64,000 bases of DNA, taken from contig NZ_CP040272.1 in assembly GCF_013393905.1 (NCBI RefSeq), positions 5,514,001 to 5,578,000 of the forward strand, written 5' to 3'. The first letter of the stretch is position 1, and each line of letters begins with the position of its first letter. A program made the translations under genes and the position numbers. The DNA comes from Nostoc sp. C052. Lineage in GTDB: Bacteria; Cyanobacteriota; Cyanobacteriia; Cyanobacteriales; Nostocaceae. Of this stretch, positions 51,062 through 59,515 are shown piece after piece. The notes under the pieces were generated by a model that saw only the letters and a list, made by a program, of their open reading frames with translations, was not told the origin of the DNA and ran no database searches.

Positions 51062-54000
51062 ATGACTACTTTTGAGCTTAATTCCACAATACAACAAGCA
51101 TTACTCGCGAAGAAATATTTCCAGCTACATCCTTCTGTACAAAAAATTATTCAGTTATTTTCGGTAATTTATGCACCGATAGACAAAAATTCATTCGTAA
51201 GTTGTCTTAGTAAAATTAACGCTTTAGATGAAAACAATAAACCTTGGGTTACTAAAACCCTCAGTTCCCAAATTGATAAATTGTTAAAAGCAGGCTTGTT
51301 AGTACAGGAAAGTAGAGTGGGTGCTGAATGTCATCCATTACTCACAGAAATTGCCACTCGTCATGCTGTACAAACTGGACATTTTGAAATCCTCGTTACA
51401 GCAGTAGAGGATAAGCTACCCATACGTACTCACTGGAACAGAGATTCTCGGATATTCTACAGTCTGCGCCAGTGTATCAGAGAAATCCGCATTGGTATTT
51501 ATCGTCAAGATCCTAGTTTTATTAATCAGCAAATTGAAGATTACCAAAAGTACGCTGATAATGAAGAAAAAATAGTAATAGAAAATATCTTTGAGCAAAT
51601 ATACAATAATCCATTTGATGCAGATTGGTTTAACACCCTACCACAAGGATTATATGAAAGTGGTATATCAAGTATCCTCTTCAATTCAGCCTTAAAATTA
51701 TCCGCTTCTGAAGATGCGTTGATGCTGCTGGAAGAAGAATGCTCTACGCCTGGAAAACATTGCTCAGATTATCTACATCTGATTTTGACAGAACAACTGT
51801 TGTTACAGGGTTGTACCCAAGAAGCACAAGAAAGTCTGGAGCGGATATCAAATGAATATCAAAATAACGCTGCGATCTTTTGGGGTTGGTTAAGTTTTCT
51901 GCGGGGTGATAATGAACAAGCCATCAAATATTATAAAGATGCCCTGAAAGCCATCAAAAAGGCTACAGGCAAACGCCAAATATATTTCAATACAATTGGG
52001 GGCTTATTTTTCATCCTCGCACTTTTAAAAGATGGTTCAGCGCAAAGCCTCAAAGAAGCAGAAGAGTATACCAATTTGATGTCCCGTCAATCAGATCATT
52101 GGCTCAGGTTCACTTATGGCAGACTGAAAATGGTACTGCAAGTCCACCAAGGTGATATTACTCAAAAACAATTTGTAGTCAGCGGTCATATTTCTTCCGT
52201 AGAAGAAGAAAATAGCTTACAAACATTGTTTTGTTCGCTATGCCTTTATTGGATGGATGCTGAGAGTGCCAAAAAACGCTTACCTAATTTATTAGAACCA
52301 TTGTATCGGCGATCGCTCGCCTCCGGTTATCACTGGTTGGCAATGGAAACCGCAGAACTCCTATCCCGACTCAAACCTAGTAGTAACTATAAACAACTTG
52401 CAGAGGCACTGCGAGAAGATAGCAATATCCAAACCATCGTAGACTTAATTCGACCCCAAGAAGCTTGGGAAATGTGCCTCAATGCCCTGGCAAATCTCCA
52501 AAAAGAACCACAAACACCAGGAAAACCAGAATCGGAACTGCGTTTAGCATGGTTCATAACCTTCTATCCCAGCAGATGTGTCTTGCAACCAAAGGAACAA
52601 AAAGTTAATGCCAAAGGGGAATGGAGTAAAGGTCGCCCCATAGCCCTTAAGCGTCTAAGCAGTGCATTATCTGAGTTTGATTACATCACCCCCCAAGATA
52701 TGCGGGTATGTAGTTGTATTGAGGTATATAGTGAAGGCTATTACGGCAAAGTTGATTATACCTTCGGTGAAAAAGCCATCTGTGCTTTAATTGGACACCC
52801 GTTGGTTTTTTGGGAAGATACACCTACTATCCGTGTAGAAATTGTCAAGGGAGAACCAGAACTACTGGTTAAAAAAGAAAAACAAGGTCGTCTCACCTTA
52901 GAATTTTCTCCCAAATTACCAGAATCACAAAATATTCTGCATATCAAAGAAACCCCAACCCGCATCAAAGTCATTGAAATTACTGCTGAACACAGACGCA
53001 TTGCGGAGATTATTGGTAAAGATAACAAATTAAATGTACCTGCGATCGCCGAGAAGCAAGTTTTAGCAGCCATAAATGCCGTCTCTGGCATTGTTACCGT
53101 ACATTCTGACATTGGTGGCGGTTCAGAAGGTGCAGAAGAAGTACCCGCCCAGACTCTACCCCATATTCACCTTTTACCTGCCAATGCCGGCTTAAAAATC
53201 AGCCTTTTATCGCGCCCCTTTGCCCAAGGTGGCCCCTACTACCGTCCTGGTACAGGTGGTGAAACTGTAATTGCCGAGATTGACGGTAAACGTCTCCAAA
53301 CCAGACGAAATCTGTCTGAAGAAAAGCAACTTGCCAAAGATGCTATAGCCGCCTGCGCCACCTTGACTCGAACTGAAGAACAAGATGGTGAATGGATTAT
53401 AGACGATCCAGAAGACTGTTTAGAACTGCTGCTAGAACTGCAAACGCTGGGAAATAACGTAGTCATCGAATGGCCACAAGGAGAAAAACTGCGTGTTAGC
53501 CACAATGCCGACTTAAAAGACTTTAATTTATCAATTCAACGTCAGCAAGACTGGTTTGCAGCCACTGGGGAATTGAAATTGAATAACGACCTAGTGCTGG
53601 ATATGCAGCAACTACTAGAACTATTGGAGAAAACCCCCAGCCGTTTTATCCCCCTTGGTGATGGTCAATTTCTGGCTTTAACTCAAGCTTTTCGGAAACG
53701 CCTCGACGAGTTACGGATGTTTTCGGAAAAACATAGTAAAGGTATTCGTTTTCACCCATTGGCAACATTAGGGTTAGAGGATTTTGTCGATGAGGTAGGT
53801 AAGGTAAAAGCAGATAAACACTGGAAAACACATATCCAGCGTCTTAAGGAGGTGCAAAACCTCCAGCCGGAACTGCCATCTACCCTTCAAGCAGAACTAC
53901 GTGACTACCAAATGGAGGGTTTTTGTTGGCTAGCGCGACTAGCACATTGGGGTGTGGGTGCTTGTTTAGCAGACCAAATGGGACTCGGTAAGACCTTGCA

Positions 54001-55273
54001 AGCATTGGCGGTCATTCTCAGAAATGCCCATGAGGGGCCAACCCTAATTATTGCCCCCACTTCCGTGTGTATGAATTGGGTGAGTGAAGCCCAGAAGTTT
54101 GCCCCGACTCTCAATATTATTCAATTTTCTGGTGCTAACCGCCAAAAATTATTGGATGGGTTACAACCTTTAGATATGTTGGTATGCAGTTATGGTTTAT
54201 TACAGCAAGAAGAAGTAGCGCAAATGCTTTCTCAGGTACAGTGGCAAACAATTGTCCTAGATGAAGCCCAGGCGATTAAAAATATGACCACTAAACGTTC
54301 TCAGGCAGCTATGAACCTAAAATCTAATTTTAAGTTGCTGACTACTGGGACTCCCATTGAGAATCACCTGGGTGAGTTGTGGAATTTGTTCCGCTTTATT
54401 AATCCTGGGTTATTAGGTTCTTTTGAAAGCTTCAATCAACGCTTTGCTACCCCCATCGAAAAATATCAGGATAAACTTGCACGTAATAAACTCAAAAAAC
54501 TTATTCAACCATTTTTGTTGCGGCGCACAAAAAATCAAGTATTAGAAGAGTTGCCATCTCGTACCGAAATTCTCCTTCATGTAGAGTTAAGTAAAGAGGA
54601 AAAGGCATTCTATGAAGCATTACGCCGTCAAGCCATATCTAAACTCACCGAAAGTGATGCCGAGGCAGGAAAAAAACATTTGCAGGTTTTAGCTGAGATT
54701 ATGAAACTGCGTCGCGCTTGCTGTAATCCTAGTTTGGTGATGCCTGGTACTGAATTACCCAGTTCTAAGTTGCAACTTTTTGGTGAAGTACTGGGTGAAC
54801 TGCTGGAAAATCGTCATAAAGCGTTGGTATTTAGTCAGTTTGTTGACCATTTGCACATCATCCGCGATTACCTCGAACAGCAAGGTATTAGTTATCAATA
54901 TCTAGATGGCAGCACTTCCGTGGCAGAGCGCAAAAAACGGGTCGATGCGTTCCAAGCTGGTTCAGGGGATGTATTTCTCATTAGTCTCAAAGCAGGGGGT
55001 ACAGGACTTAATCTGACTGCGGCTGATTATGTCATCCATACAGACCCTTGGTGGAATCCCGCAGTAGAAGACCAAGCCTCAGACCGCGCCCATCGCATTG
55101 GGCAACAACGCCCGGTGACGATTTACCGCTTGGTAGCAAAGGATACTATCGAAGAAAAAATTGTGGAATTGCATCACCACAAGCGAGATTTGGCAGATAG
55201 CCTGTTGGAAGGTACCGAGATGAGTGGCAAGATATCAACGGAAGCCTTGTTACAGTTGATTAGTGAAGGTTAA
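51062..55273 (+). CDS. SNF2-family DNA helicase/translocase
   Basis: The 1403-residue protein has a long N-terminal helical region with TPR-like repeats (to ~450), a beta-rich bacterial SNF2 middle (~460-900), and a SNF2 ATPase core at the end. Core motifs are LRDYQMEGFCWLARL, LADQMGLGKTLQALAVI (Walker A), the DEAQ box in IVLDEAQAIKN, GTPIENHLGELWNL, and the helicase C half with YLDGSTSVAERKKRV, SLKAGGTGLNLTAAD and QASDRAHRIGQ. SNF2 proteins move along double-stranded DNA and displace bound protein. Coupled to the SWIM gene with a 1-bp gap, it probably acts in DNA repair, transcription recycling or defence; which is not resolved. Confidence 0.93.
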   Translation: MTTFELNSTIQQALLAKKYFQLHPSVQKIIQLFSVIYAPIDKNSFVSCLSKINALDENNKPWVTKTLSSQIDKLLKAGLLVQESRVGAECHPLLTEIATRHAVQTGHFEILVTAVEDKLPIRTHWNRDSRIFYSLRQCIREIRIGIYRQDPSFINQQIEDYQKYADNEEKIVIENIFEQIYNNPFDADWFNTLPQGLYESGISSILFNSALKLSASEDALMLLEEECSTPGKHCSDYLHLILTEQLLLQGCTQEAQESLERISNEYQNNAAIFWGWLSFLRGDNEQAIKYYKDALKAIKKATGKRQIYFNTIGGLFFILALLKDGSAQSLKEAEEYTNLMSRQSDHWLRFTYGRLKMVLQVHQGDITQKQFVVSGHISSVEEENSLQTLFCSLCLYWMDAESAKKRLPNLLEPLYRRSLASGYHWLAMETAELLSRLKPSSNYKQLAEALREDSNIQTIVDLIRPQEAWEMCLNALANLQKEPQTPGKPESELRLAWFITFYPSRCVLQPKEQKVNAKGEWSKGRPIALKRLSSALSEFDYITPQDMRVCSCIEVYSEGYYGKVDYTFGEKAICALIGHPLVFWEDTPTIRVEIVKGEPELLVKKEKQGRLTLEFSPKLPESQNILHIKETPTRIKVIEITAEHRRIAEIIGKDNKLNVPAIAEKQVLAAINAVSGIVTVHSDIGGGSEGAEEVPAQTLPHIHLLPANAGLKISLLSRPFAQGGPYYRPGTGGETVIAEIDGKRLQTRRNLSEEKQLAKDAIAACATLTRTEEQDGEWIIDDPEDCLELLLELQTLGNNVVIEWPQGEKLRVSHNADLKDFNLSIQRQQDWFAATGELKLNNDLVLDMQQLLELLEKTPSRFIPLGDGQFLALTQAFRKRLDELRMFSEKHSKGIRFHPLATLGLEDFVDEVGKVKADKHWKTHIQRLKEVQNLQPELPSTLQAELRDYQMEGFCWLARLAHWGVGACLADQMGLGKTLQALAVILRNAHEGPTLIIAPTSVCMNWVSEAQKFAPTLNIIQFSGANRQKLLDGLQPLDMLVCSYGLLQQEEVAQMLSQVQWQTIVLDEAQAIKNMTTKRSQAAMNLKSNFKLLTTGTPIENHLGELWNLFRFINPGLLGSFESFNQRFATPIEKYQDKLARNKLKKLIQPFLLRRTKNQVLEELPSRTEILLHVELSKEEKAFYEALRRQAISKLTESDAEAGKKHLQVLAEIMKLRRACCNPSLVMPGTELPSSKLQLFGEVLGELLENRHKALVFSQFVDHLHIIRDYLEQQGISYQYLDGSTSVAERKKRVDAFQAGSGDVFLISLKAGGTGLNLTAADYVIHTDPWWNPAVEDQASDRAHRIGQQRPVTIYRLVAKDTIEEKIVELHHHKRDLADSLLEGTEMSGKISTEALLQLISEG

Positions 55274-55389
55274 GCTGTCAAAGAAGAGGAAAAGGGGCAG
55301 GGAGCAGGGAGCAGGGGGAGAAATAGAAGCAGGGGAAGAGTTTTGCCTCCCCTGCTTATCCGAGCAATATTAACACGTAGGGCATTGCT

Positions 55390-55563
55390 CATTGGTGTCA
55401 ACTTAAGCTGGAAATAGCTTATCTGTTGGCTTCCATGCCCGCCCGGAAATAAATTAATGAGTAATAAGTAATGAGTAATGAGTAATACCCATTACTTATT
55501 ACTTATTACTTCAAAAATAAATTCCCGGTGGACAAGCGGTTTTGCCTTAAGTTGACACCAATG
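55390..55563. mobile_element. MITE-like element, family B, copy 2
   Basis: The ends CATTGGTGTCAACTTAAG and CTTAAGTTGACACCAATG are perfect inverted repeats. The flanks GGCATTGCT (55381-55389) and GCCATTGCT (55564-55572) are a 9-bp target duplication with one mismatch. The interior holds AATGAGTAATAAGT-type tandem repeats that can pair with TTACTTATTACTT. Confidence 0.85.
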
Positions 55564-55611
55564 GCCATTGCTGTGTCCCTACGGGTGTACCTAACACTTG
55601 TTGGGAAACGG

Positions 55612-56919
55612 TTATCTATAATCTTGACTTTGAATACTCCCTAAACGAGCAGCGTCACGAATGTTATACTCAGGTCGAGTAAAGCGATTTAGCTGCATTT
55701 CAAAAAAATCGCGATTGGCTTGCAAATGTTTGGGATTTTGGTCATCTAAAGGATATAAAAGTGCCGTTCGCAAGGCTTGAATTACGGCAGAAGTGACACA
55801 GTACATCGACCGTTGAAAGCTAACTCCCAACTGAATCAACATATCTTCTTCACCCCGGCAATGTTGGCTGTAGTAATCAACAAGATAGGGTGGCAAAAAA
55901 TGCAACATATCTTGCATTAATAATGTCGGGGGAATGCCAGCAGTACCCACCGGAAACACATCAGCGTAAAGAATGCCATAGTGAAAGTCTTTTTGGTCTT
56001 CTGGTACTTGACGCGCTTGAGCATTATAAGATTTTGTCCCCCGGAAGGGTGCGGTGCGGTAAAAAACTGCTTCTACATAAGGTAATGCGGCTTCATATAG
56101 CCACATGAAACCCTTGGATTTAGGGACAATTTCGTAGCATTCGCCACGAATATAAACGTGATGGTAAATCGGACGACCTGCGATCGCAAATATACCATTA
56201 ACTATGAAGCTCATCGCCTCTGGGACACTGCTAATGCTACCTTCGTCATAGCGATCGGACATTTCAAAGAATACTGGGGCCATGATTTCCCAGAATAAGC
56301 CCAGATTAGCGTAGTATGACATCTGGCGGCACTGTTCCAAAAACAAATCGGGGAACAGCTTGTAAAGTCCCAGCATGACGGGGTTTCCTTGGAAGTAAGC
56401 TTTGATTGCCCTGTCGGCGTTGGCTTTGTATTCTTCTGAATCTAAGTAAGGGTCAAATTGTCCACCCATCCCTCTGTGCCACAACATCGCCCGCATACAA
56501 GCTTCAGCAAATTCCATGTTAATGCGATCGTGGAACAAGTGATGCAACAACTTTGGCATTTTGAAAGTTTCACCCTTCTCAATAAATGCCAAAAGTTCGG
56601 GATGTGCAGTAGCCTCACCGCGCCAAATTCGTAAATCGGCATCATCACCAGCGTAATGATTATGCAGTTCTAAATACTCTTTGGGCAAGAAGTATTTAAA
56701 GAATGGTAACGGGTTTAAAAATTCGCGTTCGGCAATGTAAAGTAGGTCACGCCAGTAAAAATCCATCGGTACAGCATAAGCCTTATATAACCCGATGATT
56801 TGCATTAAATTTTCTGGGGTATCGGGTAACATTGCACCCCCAGCTTCTAAGCGGTGAATGACTTCGGCAAATTCGTGATTAGAAGGAGGTAATTTAATTG
56901 CTGTTTTAATTGCTGTCAT
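55612..56919 (-). CDS. cupB: CO2 hydration protein of NDH-1MS complex (CupB/ChpX-type)
   Basis: The 435-residue protein belongs to the ChpX/ChpY (CupA/CupB) family, which converts CO2 to bicarbonate using energy from specialised NDH-1 complexes on the thylakoid membrane. Recognisable segments are the start HEFAEVIHRLEAGGAMLPD, YWRDLLYIAEREFLNPLPFF, HRGMGGQFDPYLDSEEY, and HYGILYADVFPVGTAGIPP. There are several His and acidic residues that could bind zinc. It is last in the operon ndhF - carbonic anhydrase - ndhD - cup. No cupS follows, which fits the constitutive CupB type better than CupA; this choice between paralogues is inference. Confidence 0.88.
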   Translation of the reverse strand: MTAIKTAIKLPPSNHEFAEVIHRLEAGGAMLPDTPENLMQIIGLYKAYAVPMDFYWRDLLYIAEREFLNPLPFFKYFLPKEYLELHNHYAGDDADLRIWRGEATAHPELLAFIEKGETFKMPKLLHHLFHDRINMEFAEACMRAMLWHRGMGGQFDPYLDSEEYKANADRAIKAYFQGNPVMLGLYKLFPDLFLEQCRQMSYYANLGLFWEIMAPVFFEMSDRYDEGSISSVPEAMSFIVNGIFAIAGRPIYHHVYIRGECYEIVPKSKGFMWLYEAALPYVEAVFYRTAPFRGTKSYNAQARQVPEDQKDFHYGILYADVFPVGTAGIPPTLLMQDMLHFLPPYLVDYYSQHCRGEEDMLIQLGVSFQRSMYCVTSAVIQALRTALLYPLDDQNPKHLQANRDFFEMQLNRFTRPEYNIRDAARLGSIQSQDYR

Positions 56920-57008
56920 GGTAATCGTAAATTGGTAGAGATGCGATAAATTGCGTCTGGGGGATGGATTTTGAGGGGTGATTTATCGTGTGAGTGGGAA
57001 AGATTTTA

Positions 57009-57035
57009 AGACGCGATAAATCGCCGTTTCTACAA
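57009..57035 (+). repeat. Dispersed hairpin repeat F in the cup-ndhD spacer
   Basis: AGACGCGATAAATCGCCG followed by TTTCTACAAG. A more degenerate copy with GAGATGCGATAAATTGCG lies just left, at about 56939. Both lie between the ndhD stop and the cup start. Confidence 0.75.
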
Positions 57036-57051
57036 GTGTTTTGATGTATTT

Positions 57052-58548
57052 TTATTTCAGGGCGACTTCAGAGATTACGGTTTTTTCTAAGGAGGGAATT
57101 GCAGCCACCATCGTTGTAGTTGTAGATTCACTCCAACGGACTAACCAAGTGGGTTGTACTCCCAAAAAGATGATAAAAGCTGCCAAAATTAAAGCTGGTA
57201 TTTTCTCAGACCAAAGAACTTTGGGATAGTAGGCTAAGTTATCGAGTCTGCCAAAACAGGTGCGGTTGAGGAGAATGACAAAATAAACTGCGGTTAATCC
57301 ACTAGCGACTACACACAAAATTGTTGGGATAGGAAAGATAGAAAAACTACCTTGAAAGACGATGAATTCAGCAATGAATCCTGTTAAACCGGGAATACCT
57401 GCGCTAGCCATCCCACTTAAAACTAGTAAGGCGCTAATTAGAGGTAAACCGCGTATGGGACTCATTAAACCATTGAGTTTATCTAACTCGCGGGTACCAA
57501 CTTTGGCTTCTACAACTCCTACTAAGTGGAAGAGAATGGCTAAAATAATGCCGTGGCTGAACATTTGGGCGACTGCACCAACCAGTGCTAAGGGAGTACT
57601 AGCAGCACCAGCTAGCAAGATATAGCCCATGTGACCGACGGAACTGTATGCTACCATGCGCTTGATGTCTTTTTGAGCGATCGCAACTACTGCCCCATAG
57701 ATGGCGCTAATTGCTCCCCAAATTGCCAAAGTCGGTGCAATAATACTCCAAGCGTGGGGAAACATACCCAACCCAAATCGCAGCAATCCATAAGTTCCCA
57801 GTTTTGCTAACACGCCACCGAGAAGAATGGCAATTGGTGCTGAAGCCTCAACATAAGCATCAGGTAGCCAAGTATGGAAGGGAATTAAGGGAATTTTAAT
57901 CCCAAAACCTAATACTATTCCTGCTAGTAAAAGTATTTGTTTTGCTGTTGACAGATTTTCTGTAGAGACTGCATCAAAAGCAAAATTGGTAGAACCACTC
58001 AGCCACACCATGCCTAAGAATGTCGCCAGAATTAATGCTCCCGATACAGCAGTATAAATCAGGAATTTCATTCCAGCATAACCCCGTTTTGCTCCTCCCC
58101 AAATGGAAATTAGTAAGTAGAAGGGGATTAATTCTAGTTCGTAGAATAGGAAGAATAGCAGCAGATTTTCAGCAAGGAAAGCACCTGCAACTCCACCACT
58201 AACTAATAAAATCAGCGAGTAGAACAGCCGTGGGCGTTCAGTTTCTTTACTACTGCTGTAAATAGAAATCCAGGTAAGGAGGCTATTTAACACCAACATC
58301 AAGATGGAAAGTCCATCAACACCTAATTGATAGCTCAAGCCAAGGGTTTCATTCCAAGGCAAATACTCTTTAAATTGCATTCCTGGATTGCTAATATCAA
58401 ATTTTAGCAGAATTAAAAGGTTCCAGAAGAGAACTATGCCTGAAAAAATTAATGCTGTTAAACGAATGCGGTTTTTGGGGATACTTACGGGTAATATTGC
58501 GATCAGAGCGGCAGCTAAAATTGGCAGCCAAATCAAAACACTTAACAT
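57052..58548 (-). CDS. ndhD: NAD(P)H-quinone oxidoreductase subunit 4, CO2-uptake type (NdhD3/D4)
   Basis: The 498-residue protein is an antiporter-like proton-pumping subunit with about 14 membrane helices. Diagnostic segments are LGLSYQLGVDGLSILMLVLNSLL, FFLFYELELIPFYLLISIWGG (with the conserved pumping Glu), KIPLIPFHTWLPDAYVEASAPIA, and KDIKRMVAYSSVGHMGYILL. Linkage to a cup gene and an ndhF marks it as the NDH-1MS type (D3 or D4), used for CO2 uptake instead of respiration. With the neighbouring CupB-like gene, D4 is favoured. The gene before it in the operon encodes a carbonic anhydrase. Confidence 0.92.
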   Translation of the reverse strand: MLSVLIWLPILAAALIAILPVSIPKNRIRLTALIFSGIVLFWNLLILLKFDISNPGMQFKEYLPWNETLGLSYQLGVDGLSILMLVLNSLLTWISIYSSSKETERPRLFYSLILLVSGGVAGAFLAENLLLFFLFYELELIPFYLLISIWGGAKRGYAGMKFLIYTAVSGALILATFLGMVWLSGSTNFAFDAVSTENLSTAKQILLLAGIVLGFGIKIPLIPFHTWLPDAYVEASAPIAILLGGVLAKLGTYGLLRFGLGMFPHAWSIIAPTLAIWGAISAIYGAVVAIAQKDIKRMVAYSSVGHMGYILLAGAASTPLALVGAVAQMFSHGIILAILFHLVGVVEAKVGTRELDKLNGLMSPIRGLPLISALLVLSGMASAGIPGLTGFIAEFIVFQGSFSIFPIPTILCVVASGLTAVYFVILLNRTCFGRLDNLAYYPKVLWSEKIPALILAAFIIFLGVQPTWLVRWSESTTTTMVAAIPSLEKTVISEVALK

Positions 58549-58621
58549 GGTAATTTTGTCCTTTGTTCTTTGTTTTTTGTCCTTTATGACTCAATACGTT
58601 TGGGTTGTTGGTCTTTGAAGA

Positions 58622-58646
58622 AGACGCGATGAATCGCGTCTCTACA
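58622..58646 (+). repeat. Dispersed hairpin repeat F in the ndhD-carbonic anhydrase spacer
   Basis: AGACGCGATGAATCGCGTCT forms a nearly perfect hairpin followed by CTACATGAG. Heptamer-like ATGACCA/ATGACAA repeats lie on its right side (58682-58698). Confidence 0.75.
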
Positions 58647-58707
58647 TGAGGGCTTTGGATTGATGTGAATACTCTTAGGCAATGACCAATGACAAAAGAC
58701 AAAAATA

Positions 58708-59421
58708 CTAGGCTACTATACTGATTTTGCCAGTGTCTAAATCGTAATAAGCTCCAACTATTTTCAGTTTTTCTTCTTCTATTAACTTAGATAAAACCGG
58801 CGATGCTTTCAATTTTTTAACTTGCGTCAAAATATTTGCTTTACAAGCATTTTCTAACCTATCTCCTGATTGTCCTTTTGAGCTTTCTACACTTGGTTTA
58901 ATTGCCTCAAGTAAACTTCCAATTTGCCCTGGGACTTCAGCACCTTTGAGGGCAGCATCTACTGCACCACATCTTTCATGTCCTACGACCACAATGACTT
59001 TAGAGCCTAATACTAAGCTGCCAAATTCTAGGCTACCTATTTCTTCCGCTGTGGCAATATTACCAGCTACACGACAGACAAATAAATCTCCAAGTCCTTG
59101 GTCAAAGACAATCTCGGAAGGGACTCGTGAATCTGCACAACCGAGAATGGAGGCAAAGGGCTTTTGACCTTTAGCAACTTCGACTAAACGCGAATGACTT
59201 TGGTGAGGGTTTTTACGTTTTATTTTGACAAATCTTTCATTACCTTCTAATAACTCTTGCAATGCTTTATCGGGGGTAATATCATCTTCTGCTGAGGCTT
59301 TTTCGGGTGCAAGTAAGTTTGAGCCAAGTCCGGCTGTCAATACACCTGTGCCAATAGCACCTGCACCAAATTTGAATAAACTTCTTCTAGAAAGATTTGT
59401 TTGGGGATGTTGTATGCTCAT
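58708..59421 (-). CDS. Tat-exported beta-class carbonic anhydrase
   Basis: The 237-residue enzyme has an N-terminal twin-arginine signal (SRRSLFKFGAGAIGTGVL ending near KASAE), so it should be folded with zinc in the cytoplasm and then exported to the periplasm or thylakoid lumen. The beta-carbonic anhydrase site is complete: ILGCADSRVPSE (Cys and the Asp-Arg pair) and VVGHERCGAVDAAL (His and Cys). It interconverts CO2 and bicarbonate. Lumenal EcaB-like enzymes of this type have been linked to NDH-1 CO2 uptake; the gene lies inside the operon between ndhF and ndhD, which supports such a link. The spacers on both sides carry hairpin repeat F. Confidence 0.93.
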   Translation of the reverse strand: MSIQHPQTNLSRRSLFKFGAGAIGTGVLTAGLGSNLLAPEKASAEDDITPDKALQELLEGNERFVKIKRKNPHQSHSRLVEVAKGQKPFASILGCADSRVPSEIVFDQGLGDLFVCRVAGNIATAEEIGSLEFGSLVLGSKVIVVVGHERCGAVDAALKGAEVPGQIGSLLEAIKPSVESSKGQSGDRLENACKANILTQVKKLKASPVLSKLIEEEKLKIVGAYYDLDTGKISIVA

Positions 59422-59455
59422 GGAATTATTCTCACAATATTAAACTGTTAACTTT

Positions 59456-59482
59456 GAGACGCGATAAATCGCCGTCTCTACA
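59456..59482 (+). repeat. Dispersed hairpin repeat F in the carbonic anhydrase-ndhF spacer
   Basis: GAGACGCGATAAATCGCC followed by GTCTCTACAAG, then GTTTTGGGCTGATCTGAACT. It is close to the 17177 copy over its flanks as well. Confidence 0.8.
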
Positions 59483-59515
59483 AGTGTTTTGGGCTGATCT
59501 GAACTGTGTTGACTG

